Shown: positions 25,689 through 34,638, numbered from the stretch's first letter. The stretch: DNA of 35,574 nt from Lentilactobacillus dabitei (GCF_019061365.1 NZ_JAHPPD010000014.1:2818-38391); one strand, 5' to 3'. Program-made: numbers and translations. The notes: a model not told the origin generated them from the sequence alone.

Positions 25689-27638
25689 ATGTCACAACTT
25701 TCATTTAAATTTCCAGATGGCAGTGTTAAACAGTTTGACGATGGCGTAACGGCCCAAGATATCGCCAAATCAATTGCTGTTAGTTTAGGTAAAAAAGCCG
25801 TAGCCGGTAAGGTGGACGGTCAATTTGTTAATAATGACGAACCACTACATAAGGGTGGTAAAATCGAAATCGTCACTTCAGATAGTGACGACGGCCTCAG
25901 TGTTTTGCGGGCAACTGCTGCTCAAATTTTAAAGATGGCCATTGCCAATGATTTTGATAACATTAACTTTGGTGAAAGTGCAGCTGATGAGGATGGCTTC
26001 TTTGTTGATACTGATAAGCCTGATACTCAAATCAGCGTGGATCAACTAGAGGACCTCAGCAAATCTATGCATAAGATTATTAAAGAAGATTTGCCAATCA
26101 AAGTTGTCTTCTTGAGTGCTGATGAAGCTAAAAAGGTTGCCGGCAACGATCCTTACCAAAGTGAATTGGTTAAAGAAAACGCCGTTGATGGTCAAGTTAA
26201 ATTCTTTGAAATTGGCGACTTTAAGTCAATTGCTGAAGGCGCTGTGTTACCATCAACCGGTAAAGTCAAAATTTTCAAATTACTCTCCGTTGCTGGTGCA
26301 TATTGGCAGGGTAAGTCATCTAATCCGATGCTCCAACGGATTTATGCAACTGCCTTTAACAAACAAAAAGACCTTGATGCCGATTTGGAAAAGCGTCAAG
26401 AAGCCCATGATCGTGATCACCGAGTTATTGGAAATCAACTTGATTTGTTCTTCGTTGATCCTAAAGTTGGTGCTGGCTTGCCATATTGGATGCCAAACGG
26501 CGCCACAATCCGCAGAACCATCGAACGATACATTGTTGATAAGGAAGTTGCTAACGGGTACGAACACGTATACACGCCAGTACTTGCCAACTTGGACCTT
26601 TACAAACAATCTGGACACTGGGCCCACTATCGTGAAGACATGTTCCCACCAATGGATATGGGCGATGGTGAAATGCTTGAATTACGGCCAATGAACTGCC
26701 CAAGCCACATTCAAATTTATAACCATCATATTCGTTCATACCGTGAATTACCATTACGAATTGCTGAACTTGGTATGATGCACAGATATGAAAAGTCTGG
26801 TGCTCTATCAGGTCTACAACGGGTTCGTGAAATGACCTTGAACGATGGTCACACGTTCGTTGCTTTGGATCAAATTCAAGAAGAATTTAAGAATATTTTG
26901 AACTTGATGGTCGACGTTTATCATGACTTTGACATCAATGATTATACTTTCCGATTGAGTTATCGTGATCCCCAAAATACTGAAAAGTACTTTGATGATG
27001 ACGAGATGTGGGAAAAAGCTCAAAGTATGTTGAAGGGTGCCATGGATGAAATGGGCCTTAACTATACGGAAGCAGAAGGTGAAGCTGCCTTCTATGGTCC
27101 TAAGTTGGATGTTCAAACAAAGACGGCGCTTGGTAATGAAGAAACTTTGTCAACGATTCAGTTGGACTTCATGCTGCCTGATCGTTTCGATCTTCATTAT
27201 GTTGGTGAAGATGGCAAACAACATCGTCCAGTTATGATCCATCGTGGCTTGGTTTCAACGATGGAACGATTCGTTGCCTACCTGACTGAAATTTATAAGG
27301 GTGCTTTCCCAACTTGGTTGGCACCTCATCAGGTTAAGATTATTCCTGTTAGCCAAGATAAGCATGGGGATTATGCCAAGAAGATTAACGAGCAGCTCCG
27401 CAAGCTGAAGATTCGGTCATCAGTTGATAGCCGAGGTGAGAAGATGGGCTACTTAATTCGGGATGCTCAAACCCATAAGATTCCATATACCTTGGTTGTT
27501 GGTGATGAAGAAGTTAATGGCAATTCAGTTTCTGTTCGTCGTTATGGTGAAAAGAACACAGAATCTGAATCCCTTGATAGTTTCGTTGATGAGATTCAAA
27601 AAGATATCAATTCATATTCTCGTGAAGACAACAAATAA
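25689..27638 (+). CDS. thrS: Threonyl-tRNA synthetase, with a probably inactive editing domain
   Basis: Attaches threonine to tRNA-Thr. The 649-residue protein has TGS (1-63), N2 editing-type domain (about 64-225), class II core and C-terminal anticodon-binding domain. The active-site zinc ligands appear present: Cys in RPMNCPSH, His in NDGHTF and His in MIHRGL. The E. coli editing site HSCAH/CRGPH reads ATAAQ (75-79) and AEGAV (182-186) here, so His73, His77, Cys182 and His186 are all replaced. The start at 25689 has AAAGGGAG; in-frame codons before it lie in the terminator region. Regulated by the upstream T-box. Confidence 0.98.
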   Translation: MSQLSFKFPDGSVKQFDDGVTAQDIAKSIAVSLGKKAVAGKVDGQFVNNDEPLHKGGKIEIVTSDSDDGLSVLRATAAQILKMAIANDFDNINFGESAADEDGFFVDTDKPDTQISVDQLEDLSKSMHKIIKEDLPIKVVFLSADEAKKVAGNDPYQSELVKENAVDGQVKFFEIGDFKSIAEGAVLPSTGKVKIFKLLSVAGAYWQGKSSNPMLQRIYATAFNKQKDLDADLEKRQEAHDRDHRVIGNQLDLFFVDPKVGAGLPYWMPNGATIRRTIERYIVDKEVANGYEHVYTPVLANLDLYKQSGHWAHYREDMFPPMDMGDGEMLELRPMNCPSHIQIYNHHIRSYRELPLRIAELGMMHRYEKSGALSGLQRVREMTLNDGHTFVALDQIQEEFKNILNLMVDVYHDFDINDYTFRLSYRDPQNTEKYFDDDEMWEKAQSMLKGAMDEMGLNYTEAEGEAAFYGPKLDVQTKTALGNEETLSTIQLDFMLPDRFDLHYVGEDGKQHRPVMIHRGLVSTMERFVAYLTEIYKGAFPTWLAPHQVKIIPVSQDKHGDYAKKINEQLRKLKIRSSVDSRGEKMGYLIRDAQTHKIPYTLVVGDEEVNGNSVSVRRYGEKNTESESLDSFVDEIQKDINSYSREDNK

Positions 27639-27640
27639 GG

Positions 27641-27653
27641 CCGTTCATAACGG
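27641..27653 (+). terminator. Weak hairpin after thrS
   Basis: CCGTT and AACGG pair around a three-base loop right after the stop codon, without a real T-run. Termination here is doubtful, so some thrS transcripts may read into the infC leader. Confidence 0.3.
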
Positions 27654-27661
27654 GCTTGTTG

Positions 27662-27690
27662 TTGACAGGGATTTGGATGCATGATAACAT
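27662..27690 (+). promoter_or_regulatory. Promoter of the infC-rpmI-rplT operon
   Basis: TTGACA (27662-27667) is a consensus -35, with TAACAT (27685-27690) 17 bases downstream. It places the start about 170 bases before infC, leaving room for a structured leader. Confidence 0.65.
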
Positions 27691-27696
27691 GTAATA

Positions 27697-27845
27697 GTTG
27701 TTCAAATGAAAGCAGAGGCTACCCGCTTCTCGCCTGAGTAAACTTCAAATTTGCTGGGCATGATATCGAGTAAGAACTGGGTTATCCAAGTTCTTTAATT
27801 GAGAGCGGGCGCAATTCTGTGCCTGCTCTCTTTCTGCTTTTTCAC
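27697..27845 (+). promoter_or_regulatory. infC leader with intrinsic attenuator (candidate L20-responsive leader)
   Basis: The leader holds several helices, including AGAACT...AAGTTCT around 27773-27795. It ends in GAGAGCGGGC (27801-27810) paired with GCCTGCTCTC (27821-27830), followed by a T-rich stretch just before the infC ribosome binding site. A terminator inside the leader means the operon is attenuated. In Bacillus L20 (RplT) represses the same operon through its leader; applying that here is inference from gene content, not a shown binding site. Confidence 0.7.
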
Positions 27846-27866
27846 AAAATTCGGAGGTGAAGTACC

Positions 27867-28388
27867 ATAGCAAAAGATATGATGGTTAATGATGGAATCC
27901 GCGCACGTGAGGTCCGTTTGATTGGTGCTAATGGTGATCAATTGGGGGTTAAGTCTAAGAACGAAGCTCTTCAGTTAGCTGAGGATGCTGATTTAGATTT
28001 AGTTCTCGTTGCACCTAAGGCTAAGCCACCAGTTGCAAAGATTCTTGATTATGGGAAGTATCGTTTCCAAGAACAGAAGAAGGAACGAGAATCTCGTAAG
28101 AAACAAAAAGTCATCAGTGTCAAAGAAGTCCGTTTGAGCCCAACAATTGATGTGAACGATTTTAACACTAAGTTGAAGAATGCTAAGAAGTTTTTGGCAA
28201 AGGGCGAAAAAGTAAGAGTTTCAATTCGATTTAAAGGTCGTGCAATCACCCATAAGGATATTGGTCGAAAAGTCCTTGACCGAATGGCTTCAGAAACGTC
28301 TGACGTTGCCACTGTGACCCAGCGGCCAAAGATGGATGGCCGAAGCATGTTCTTGATGCTCTCACCAAAAGACGCAGACAAAAACTAA
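27867..28388 (+). CDS. infC: Translation initiation factor IF-3, ATA start codon
   Basis: IF-3 binds the 30S subunit, prevents premature 50S joining and checks start codons. The protein is 173 residues with the usual N-domain ([14 protein letters not shown]), linker ([11 protein letters not shown]) and C-domain ([13 protein letters not shown]). The only start at normal distance from the strong GGAGGTG (27853-27859) is ATA at 27867, 7 bases away, giving [10 protein letters not shown]. The first ATG is at 27879, 19 bases from that site. Rare start codons in infC (ATT in E. coli) permit IF-3 autoregulation, and ATA fits the pattern. Confidence 0.95.
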   Translation: MAKDMMVNDGIRAREVRLIGANGDQLGVKSKNEALQLAEDADLDLVLVAPKAKPPVAKILDYGKYRFQEQKKERESRKKQKVISVKEVRLSPTIDVNDFNTKLKNAKKFLAKGEKVRVSIRFKGRAITHKDIGRKVLDRMASETSDVATVTQRPKMDGRSMFLMLSPKDADKN

Positions 28389-28424
28389 TTTAGTTCGTTA
28401 AATACTTGAGGAGGATTTTTACCA

Positions 28425-28622
28425 ATGCCTAAACAAAAAACAAACCGTGCTGCAGCAAAACGTTTCAAGAGAACTGCTAACGGTGGATTTAAGAGTGCTA
28501 ATGCTTACACAAGTCACCGTTTTCACGGTAAGACAAAGAAACAACGTCGCCAACTTCGTGGTACCAGTATGATGGACAAGACTAATATCAAGACTTATAA
28601 GAAGTTATTGCCACATCTATAA
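28425..28622 (+). CDS. rpmI: 50S ribosomal protein L35
   Basis: A 65-residue, very basic large-subunit protein with the standard opening MPKQKTNRAAAKRF and the ending KTYKKLLPHL. AGGAGG is upstream at good spacing. It is second in the infC-rpmI-rplT operon, 36 bases after infC. Confidence 0.98.
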   Translation: MPKQKTNRAAAKRFKRTANGGFKSANAYTSHRFHGKTKKQRRQLRGTSMMDKTNIKTYKKLLPHL

Positions 28623-28674
28623 AATCTACTATTCATTCAATCATTTCGTTTTTAAAATATAGGAGGAATTCAAA

Positions 28675-29031
28675 ATGCCACGAGTAAAAGGTGGAACAGT
28701 CACACATGCACGTCGTAAGCGTGTTTTAAAATTAGCTAAAGGATATCGCGGAGGTAAATCCCGTTTATTCAAGACTGCTAAAGATCAAGTAATGAAGTCA
28801 CAGGTATATGCATTCCGTGACCGTCGTGCCAACAAAGTTAACTTCCGTAAATTATGGATTGCCCGCATTAACGCTGCTGCTCGTCTTAACGATTTAAGCT
28901 ACAGCCAATTTATGCACGGCTTGAAACTTGCTAACATCGATATGAACCGTAAGATGCTTGCAGACCTTGCCGTTAGTGACACAGATGCTTTTAAGGCGCT
29001 CACTGACGCTGCCAAAGAAGCTCTTAAGTAA
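28675..29031 (+). CDS. rplT: 50S ribosomal protein L20
   Basis: A 118-residue large-subunit assembly protein of normal length with the conserved [15 protein letters not shown] opening and the C-terminal globular part ([14 protein letters not shown]). It is essential for 50S assembly and, in Bacillus, the repressor of its own operon. AGGAGG precedes the start. Ends before the terminator at 29047. Confidence 0.98.
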   Translation: MPRVKGGTVTHARRKRVLKLAKGYRGGKSRLFKTAKDQVMKSQVYAFRDRRANKVNFRKLWIARINAAARLNDLSYSQFMHGLKLANIDMNRKMLADLAVSDTDAFKALTDAAKEALK

Positions 29032-29046
29032 TTTGATGATTGATGA

Positions 29047-29090
29047 AACGTGGCTGGGCAAAAATTATTTTTGTTCCAGCCACGTTTTAA
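29047..29090 (+). terminator. Intrinsic terminator after rplT
   Basis: AACGTGGCTGG pairs with CCAGCCACGTT, with an inner AAAAA/TTTTT helix and a TTTT tail. It shares the CTGG-CAAAA core with the terminator at 18250. Note that the AAAT between the arms also allows readthrough conformers. Confidence 0.9.
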
Positions 29091-29119
29091 ATAAATAACT
29101 ATTTATTAAGGAGCGACAT

Positions 29120-29635
29120 ATGTTGTCTCGATTTAAACCAGCGTGGATGATTGAAAATATTTACAGTATTTCTCCTGAGTTCTTGTTGGATAATAATATC
29201 AACTGTGTTCTAACCGATTTAGATAATACTTTGGTTCCATGGAATTCAAAAGCGGGTTCTGACGAACTACGCAATTGGTTGGCAAGTATCAAAAAGTATG
29301 GTATTAAAGTGATTGTTGTTTCAAATAACAGCCATCGCCGGATTCAAGAAGCGGTAAAAGATTATGAATTACCCTTTGTGCCCCGGGCGATGAAGCCGCT
29401 ATCGATTGGTATTCGTCATGCGATTAAGGCTTTTCATCTAAAGAAGAAAAATACGGTGATGATTGGTGATCAGTTGATGACTGATGTCGTTTCAGCTAAC
29501 AATTGTGGGGTTCGCAGTATTCTCGTGAAGCCGTTAGTTCGAACGGATGCATGGAATACGACGATTAATCGTGGCTTCGAGAAGATTGTTTGGAACATGT
29601 TAATTAAGAAATATCCGGATTTACATTGGAAATAG
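29120..29635 (+). CDS. yqeG: YqeG family HAD-IIIA phosphatase
   Basis: A 171-residue HAD superfamily protein with motif I TDLDNTLV (DxDxT, about 33-40), motif II VVSNNS and motif IV MIGDQLMTDV. These are the catalytic residues of a Mg2+-dependent phosphatase, probably of a phosphoglycerol or nucleotide type, but the natural substrate is not established. AAGGAGCGA is upstream. It heads the conserved yqeG-yqeH-yhbY-nadD-yqeK-rsfS run. Confidence 0.95.
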   Translation: MLSRFKPAWMIENIYSISPEFLLDNNINCVLTDLDNTLVPWNSKAGSDELRNWLASIKKYGIKVIVVSNNSHRRIQEAVKDYELPFVPRAMKPLSIGIRHAIKAFHLKKKNTVMIGDQLMTDVVSANNCGVRSILVKPLVRTDAWNTTINRGFEKIVWNMLIKKYPDLHWK

Positions 29636-29644
29636 GAGGAATTT

Positions 29645-30781
29645 ATGGCAGAAAATGAAGTTGTTGTGGATGGCGAAGTAGTTCGTTGTATCGGATGTGG
29701 TGCTAAAGTGCAAACAACTGACAAAACAGCACTGGGGTACACTCCGGAATCGGCGTTGAAAAAAGGTCTTGAAAATGGTGAAGTGTACTGCCAACGCTGT
29801 TTTAGGCTGCGACATTATAATGAAATTGCTCCGGTTAGTCTATCCGACGATGACTTTTTGAAGCTATTAACAAGTATTTCTGATACTGACTCACTAATTG
29901 TCTACGTGGTCGATATTTTTGACGTGAATGGGAGCATGATTCCGGGGCTTCATCGTTTTGTTGGTAATAATCCAATCTTATTAGCGGGAAACAAATTGGA
30001 TGTTCTTCCAGCTCGATTGAAGAAAACCAAGGTTAAGGATTGGTTGCGTCAACAAGCGAATGCTGCTGGTATCCGACCAGTTGACGTTGAGCTAATTTCA
30101 GCTAAAACCAATCTTGATGTTGACCGATTACTGGATCAAATTGAAAAATATCGAAACGGCAAAGATGTATACGTGGTTGGCGTCACCAATGTGGGTAAGT
30201 CAACTTTGATTAATTCAATTGTGCGCCAATCCACCGGGATCAAGGAGTTGATTACAACTTCTCGGTTCCCTGGTACCACCTTAGATCGGATTGATATCCC
30301 TTTGAAAGATGGCAAGCTTTTGGTTGACACTCCGGGAATTATTCAGCCTGAACAGATGGCTCATCATCTGGTTGGCAAGGAATTGAATTTAGTAACGCCT
30401 CAAAAGCGGATCAAACCAAAAGAATATCAATTAAATCCCGCCCAAACGCTTTTCTTTGGCGGCGTTGCTCGGTTTGATTATAATTCAGGTGATGGTAAAG
30501 CAGGTTTTACAGTTTACGCCGAAAATAACCTGTATATTCATCGGACTAAACTGGAGAATGCTGATGAGTTCTATCCAAAACACGTTGGTAATCTGCTAAC
30601 ACCGCCATCCGAAGAAAATAAAGCTGATTTTCCACCACTGGAAGCTCATGAGTTCAAGACGACTCAAAAAAGTGATTTGGTCATTGAAGGTCTGGGCTGG
30701 GTAACAGTTCCTGAAGGTGTTTCAGTGTCTGGCTGGGCACCAAAAGGGGTTTCAGTTTTGTTAAGACCGGCAATGATTTAA
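29645..30781 (+). CDS. yqeH: Ribosome biogenesis GTPase YqeH
   Basis: Circularly permuted GTPase needed for 30S subunit maturation. The 378-residue protein has an N-terminal zinc finger (CIGCG near 16-20, CQRCF near 51-55). The G motifs are in permuted order: G4 (NKLD near 118), G5 (SAKT), then G1 GVTNVGKST near 178-186, G2 and G3 (DTPG near 228). A C-terminal RNA-binding-like domain follows. TAGGAGG lies upstream, 9 bases after yqeG. Confidence 0.97.
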   Translation: MAENEVVVDGEVVRCIGCGAKVQTTDKTALGYTPESALKKGLENGEVYCQRCFRLRHYNEIAPVSLSDDDFLKLLTSISDTDSLIVYVVDIFDVNGSMIPGLHRFVGNNPILLAGNKLDVLPARLKKTKVKDWLRQQANAAGIRPVDVELISAKTNLDVDRLLDQIEKYRNGKDVYVVGVTNVGKSTLINSIVRQSTGIKELITTSRFPGTTLDRIDIPLKDGKLLVDTPGIIQPEQMAHHLVGKELNLVTPQKRIKPKEYQLNPAQTLFFGGVARFDYNSGDGKAGFTVYAENNLYIHRTKLENADEFYPKHVGNLLTPPSEENKADFPPLEAHEFKTTQKSDLVIEGLGWVTVPEGVSVSGWAPKGVSVLLRPAMI

Positions 30782-30798
30782 AAAAACTAGAGGTATAT

Positions 30799-31110
30799 AT
30801 GAAATTAACTGGAAAACAAAAACGATTTTTACGTGCGAGTGCGAATCGAATGAGACCGATTTTTGAGATCGGTAAAAATGGATTATCACCTATTTGGTTG
30901 GCTGAAATTGATAAGGCTTTGGACAGCCGAGAACTAATTAAAGTCAACCTGTTGCAAAACGCCGCTGAGTCTCTGACCGAAATCAAAGACTATGTTGAAT
31001 CTAATAGCGATATTACGGTTGTTCAAACAATCGGTAAAACACTTGTCCTATTCAAGCAATCAAAGAATCAAGATCATCAAGATTTATCAAAAAAAGTATT
31101 CTCAATGTAG
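30799..31110 (+). CDS. yhbY: YhbY-type CRM-domain RNA-binding protein
   Basis: A 103-residue protein with the CRS1/YhbY fold (LTGKQKRFLRASANRM opening, then FEIGKNGLSPIWLAEI). It has a GKNG-type loop typical of the family. The E. coli homologue associates with pre-50S particles. TAGAGGT serves as ribosome binding site. Confidence 0.94.
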   Translation: MKLTGKQKRFLRASANRMRPIFEIGKNGLSPIWLAEIDKALDSRELIKVNLLQNAAESLTEIKDYVESNSDITVVQTIGKTLVLFKQSKNQDHQDLSKKVFSM

Positions 31111-31122
31111 GGGTATTTTAAA

Positions 31123-31755
31123 ATGTCTAATGTTGTTCGCACTGTAGAAGCACTGCCGAAAACTGAAACGATCGTTCAAAATAAGCGCAAGCGGATCGGC
31201 ATCCTTGGCGGAACGTTTAATCCAATTCATAATGGTCACCTGATTGTTGCTCAACAAGTCCTGGACCAACTTGGATTGGATAAGATTTTATTCATGCCTG
31301 ATGCAAATCCACCTCACATTGACCGTAAGTTAGCGATTGATGCACAGGATCGCGTGGCAATGATCAATTTGGCTATCTGGAATAATCCTAATTTTTCGAT
31401 AGAAATGGCCGAAGTGAATCGCGGTGGGATCAGTTATACGTATGATACAATGGCAGAATTGACCAGAAAGCATCCCGAAAATGATTATTATTTCATTATT
31501 GGCGGTGACATGGTTAATTATTTGCCTAAATGGCACCGAATCGATGATTTGGTCAAGCTGGTATCGTTCGTTGGCGTCAAGCGGGATGGGTACACCCCAT
31601 CCTCGAAGTATCCAATTATCTGGGTTGACGTGCCTTATATTGACATTTCTTCTTCTTATATCCGGTCAAAGATTCGCCAACACCAGTCGATTCGCTATCT
31701 TGTACCAACGTGTGTTGCGAAATATATAAGGGAGCATCAATTATATGGAGAATAG
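31123..31755 (+). CDS. nadD: Nicotinate-nucleotide adenylyltransferase
   Basis: Makes nicotinate adenine dinucleotide from NaMN and ATP in NAD synthesis. The 210-residue protein has GGTFNPIHNGH near 29-39 and a C-terminal SSSYIRSKIR. About 24 residues precede the core fold (KRIGILGG), longer than the usual N-terminus, but AGGGG at good spacing before the ATG at 31123 supports this start. The stop is 11 bases inside yqeK. Confidence 0.96.
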   Translation: MSNVVRTVEALPKTETIVQNKRKRIGILGGTFNPIHNGHLIVAQQVLDQLGLDKILFMPDANPPHIDRKLAIDAQDRVAMINLAIWNNPNFSIEMAEVNRGGISYTYDTMAELTRKHPENDYYFIIGGDMVNYLPKWHRIDDLVKLVSFVGVKRDGYTPSSKYPIIWVDVPYIDISSSYIRSKIRQHQSIRYLVPTCVAKYIREHQLYGE

Positions 31756-32350
31756 TCAGTTAACGTATCGGGGTACCCCATTCAGCAGGACAGAACTCGT
31801 TGAAAAATTGCGGAATGCCTTAACGGACAGTCGCTTTCACCATGTGTTGCGAGTTGAACAAACCGCAATGGACTTGGCGGATATTAATGGGGTAGACTTA
31901 CAGCGCGCAAGTATTGCTGGTTTGGTCCATGATTACGCGAAACAGCGGCCCGATGAAGACTTCATTCAAGCGATTAAAACGTACCATTTAGATCCTGAAT
32001 TATTAAACTACGGGAACGCAATTTGGCATGGGGTTGTCGGTTGGATCTTTGTTAAAAATGAACTTCAGATCAATGATATTGAAATCTTAAATGCAGTCCG
32101 TTACCATACGGTTGGGCATGAATATATGACGCCACTTGAACAAATTGTTTATATGGCCGACTATATTGAACCTGCCAGAGATTTTCCGGGCGTCGATGAG
32201 GCCAGAAAAGTAACTTTCAATGACTTAAAACAGGGCGTGGCATACCAAACCAAACAGACGTTAAGTTATTTGGTCGAGAATAACAAACCGGTATTTCCAC
32301 AGACTATCATAACCTATAATAGTTGGGTCCCAGATTCTGGATTGAAATAA
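31745..32350 (+). CDS. yqeK: HD-domain phosphohydrolase YqeK (symmetrical Ap4A hydrolase family)
   Basis: A 201-residue HD protein. The metal-binding set is visible: HHVLRVEQTA, LVHDYAK, WHGVVGWI and YHTVGHEY. Family members hydrolyse diadenosine tetraphosphate to ADP; activity of this protein is not shown. The start overlaps nadD by 11 bases, and AAGGGAGC is upstream. Confidence 0.95.
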   Translation: MENSQLTYRGTPFSRTELVEKLRNALTDSRFHHVLRVEQTAMDLADINGVDLQRASIAGLVHDYAKQRPDEDFIQAIKTYHLDPELLNYGNAIWHGVVGWIFVKNELQINDIEILNAVRYHTVGHEYMTPLEQIVYMADYIEPARDFPGVDEARKVTFNDLKQGVAYQTKQTLSYLVENNKPVFPQTIITYNSWVPDSGLK

Positions 32351-32359
32351 GGAGTAAAT

Positions 32360-32716
32360 ATGGATAGTAAAGAAATTTCTCAAATAGTTGTTCGAGCCGC
32401 CGATAGCAAACGGGCTCACGACATTGTTGTTTTAGACATGCAGAAAGTCAGTTTAATGGCTGATTATTTTGTGATCGCCGATGCCAATTCTGATCGTCAA
32501 GTTAAGGCGATTGCCGATGAAGTGATTGATCAGGTTGAAGCAGAGGACGTTAATGTTTATAGTGTTTCTGGCAAGAATAGTGGTCGCTGGATTTTAATCG
32601 ATTTAGGTGATGTGGTTGTTCACATTTTCCAAAAAGAAGTCCGTGATTTTTATAATCTTGAAAAATTATGGTCTGAGGCACCATTGGTCAATATCGATTC
32701 ATGGGTTGAGGTATGA
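32360..32716 (+). CDS. rsfS: Ribosomal silencing factor RsfS
   Basis: Binds L14 and blocks 30S-50S joining under starvation. The 118-residue protein has the DUF143 pattern: ADYFVIADANSDRQVKAIAD near 34-53, WILIDLGDVVVHIF, and FYNLEKLW. Normal length. The start is preceded by AAGGAG and the stop overlaps the next gene by four bases. Confidence 0.97.
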   Translation: MDSKEISQIVVRAADSKRAHDIVVLDMQKVSLMADYFVIADANSDRQVKAIADEVIDQVEAEDVNVYSVSGKNSGRWILIDLGDVVVHIFQKEVRDFYNLEKLWSEAPLVNIDSWVEV

Positions 32717-33468
32717 TCTATACAGAATTTGCGCAATTCTACGATGATTTGTTCGATGAATCATTATATGATCGATGGTTAACTTACACGACCGATCGAA
32801 TTACTAATCCAAAAAGGCCTAATAATGACATTAAGATTCTGGATTTAGCATGTGGAACAGGGCGGTTGGCAGTTAAGCTTGCCAAAAGTGGCTATCAAGT
32901 GGATGGAGCTGATTTATCTCCTGACATGTTGACACTGGCCGATCAACGAACTCAACAAACTAATAGTAATGTGATGTTTATCCAGGCTGACATGCGGGAC
33001 CTATCAGATTTAGATAATTATGATGTGATCACGTGTTTTGACGACTCCCTAAACTATCTCATTAGCCAAGAAGATTTCCAGAAAACGCTTAATTCTGTGA
33101 GTCAACATTTGAATCCAGGTGGAAAATTCTTATTTGATGTGATCACCCCTTATCAAGTGACCGATGTCTATCCAGGCTATATGTATAACTATCGCACTGA
33201 AGATTCAGCTTTCATGTGGACGAGTTATGAGGGAGATTTTGCCCCTGCGGCTGTAGAACATGATTTGAGTTTTTTCAGTTATAACGCTGAAAAAGATGCT
33301 TATGATGCATATAGTGAACTTCATCGGGAGCGGGCATACGATTATGATGAATTGATGAATATGCTGATGGGTGGTGGTTTCAGGGACCTCAAATTTACAA
33401 CGGATTTCGGTGATAAGCCCTTTGCTAAGCAAGTGAAGCGGTGGTTTGTTGAGTCTACAAAGGGGTAA
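32713..33468 (+). CDS. yqeM: Class I SAM-dependent methyltransferase YqeM
   Basis: A 251-residue methyltransferase with a SAM-binding motif ILDLACGTGRLAVKLA near 44-59 and the acidic loop GADLSPDML. The substrate is unknown. ATGA overlap with the rsfS stop gives tight coupling in the yqe operon, as in Bacillus. Confidence 0.93.
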   Translation: MIYTEFAQFYDDLFDESLYDRWLTYTTDRITNPKRPNNDIKILDLACGTGRLAVKLAKSGYQVDGADLSPDMLTLADQRTQQTNSNVMFIQADMRDLSDLDNYDVITCFDDSLNYLISQEDFQKTLNSVSQHLNPGGKFLFDVITPYQVTDVYPGYMYNYRTEDSAFMWTSYEGDFAPAAVEHDLSFFSYNAEKDAYDAYSELHRERAYDYDELMNMLMGGGFRDLKFTTDFGDKPFAKQVKRWFVESTKG

Positions 33469-33474
33469 TGGTTG

Positions 33475-34608
33475 ATGCTTCATGCAGTTGGGATCGTTTC
33501 TGAATATAATCCGTTCCACAACGGGCATTTATATCACCTGCAGCAGGCCAAAGTCCAAACAGGTGCCAATGTGTCAATTGCGATCATGAGTGGCAACTGG
33601 CTGCAAAGGGGCGAACCAGCTATTTTTGATAAATGGCAACGCACCAAATTGGCTCTCGATAATGGGATTGATATTGTTGTTGAGTTGCCTTTTTTTTCGG
33701 CTGTCCAACCATCCCATATATTCGCATCTGGGGCGGTTGCTTTGGCAGCAGACCTGCAGTGCGATTGGTTGTCGTTTGGCGCGGAAAACCCCAGTATTGA
33801 TTATCAGGAGCTGATCGACAATCAACCTCGGCATGATAAGAGTTTTAAACAATTTGATCGTCCGTATCCTTCCATTTTTCAAGATTATTTGTTCAAAAAA
33901 ACTGGGATTCGGTTAAATCAGCCCAATGATATGCTTGCATTTGGCTATGCGAATGCTAATTTTAATTTGGGAGCCCCATTGAAGCTGGTCCCGGTTAAAC
34001 GCATTGGGAGCTGCCACAATGATCGTCAAATTGATTCCTCAAGCTCAACTTCGAGCGGATCGGCAATTCGGACGGCTTTACTGGCTGGAAATTCAACAGC
34101 TGTTGCCCGGTTTGTTCCAACTAAAACGCAGGAACTGATTCAGGTTCAACAGCTGATGACTTGGGATCAATTCTGGCCCATGTTGCGATTTGAATTGGTC
34201 GAAACACCAATTAATGAGCTACACAACATTTATCAGATGACCGAGGGAATCGAGTATCGCCTTAAGCGTTGTGCGATCAAAGCAACTTCTTTTCGTGACT
34301 TTTTACGATTAGTCAAAACAAAGCGGTATACGTATACGCGAATCCAACGATTGTGTACCTATGTCTTGGTTCACGCTTACCCTCAAGATATGCTGGTTAA
34401 ACCAAGTTATATCCGTCTGTTGGGGTTTAGCCGCAACGGTCGGATTTATCTTAATCAAGTCAAAAAGCAGTTGTCATTACCGCTTATCACCAAAATTAAT
34501 GAGGATGTTGTTCAAGATTACATTGAAATGGATTTCAAGTCAGGGATGTTATTTCAAATGATCAATCAGGTCTCCCAAGATTTTTATAAGCATCCAATTA
34601 TTCGCTAA
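33475..34608 (+). CDS. tmcAL: tRNA(Met) cytidine acetate ligase TmcAL
   Basis: Family enzyme acetylates C34 of elongator tRNA-Met with acetate and ATP. The 377-residue protein has the nucleotidyltransferase-like opening GIVSEYNPFHNGHLYHL with the HNGH motif, SGNWLQRGEP, and a C-terminal RNA-binding region (KRYTYTRIQRLCTYVL). The ATG at 33475 has AAAGGGG upstream; a TTG one codon earlier is less likely. It closes the yqeG to tmcAL run. Confidence 0.93.
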   Translation: MLHAVGIVSEYNPFHNGHLYHLQQAKVQTGANVSIAIMSGNWLQRGEPAIFDKWQRTKLALDNGIDIVVELPFFSAVQPSHIFASGAVALAADLQCDWLSFGAENPSIDYQELIDNQPRHDKSFKQFDRPYPSIFQDYLFKKTGIRLNQPNDMLAFGYANANFNLGAPLKLVPVKRIGSCHNDRQIDSSSSTSSGSAIRTALLAGNSTAVARFVPTKTQELIQVQQLMTWDQFWPMLRFELVETPINELHNIYQMTEGIEYRLKRCAIKATSFRDFLRLVKTKRYTYTRIQRLCTYVLVHAYPQDMLVKPSYIRLLGFSRNGRIYLNQVKKQLSLPLITKINEDVVQDYIEMDFKSGMLFQMINQVSQDFYKHPIIR

Positions 34609-34638
34609 AAGAGGGCTGAACCTATCAAGCAAAACACC

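Noticed and set aside
27879-27881. ATG as infC start
   Set aside because: 19 bases from the strong ribosome binding site and would remove conserved residues; the ATA at 27867 has 7-base spacing.
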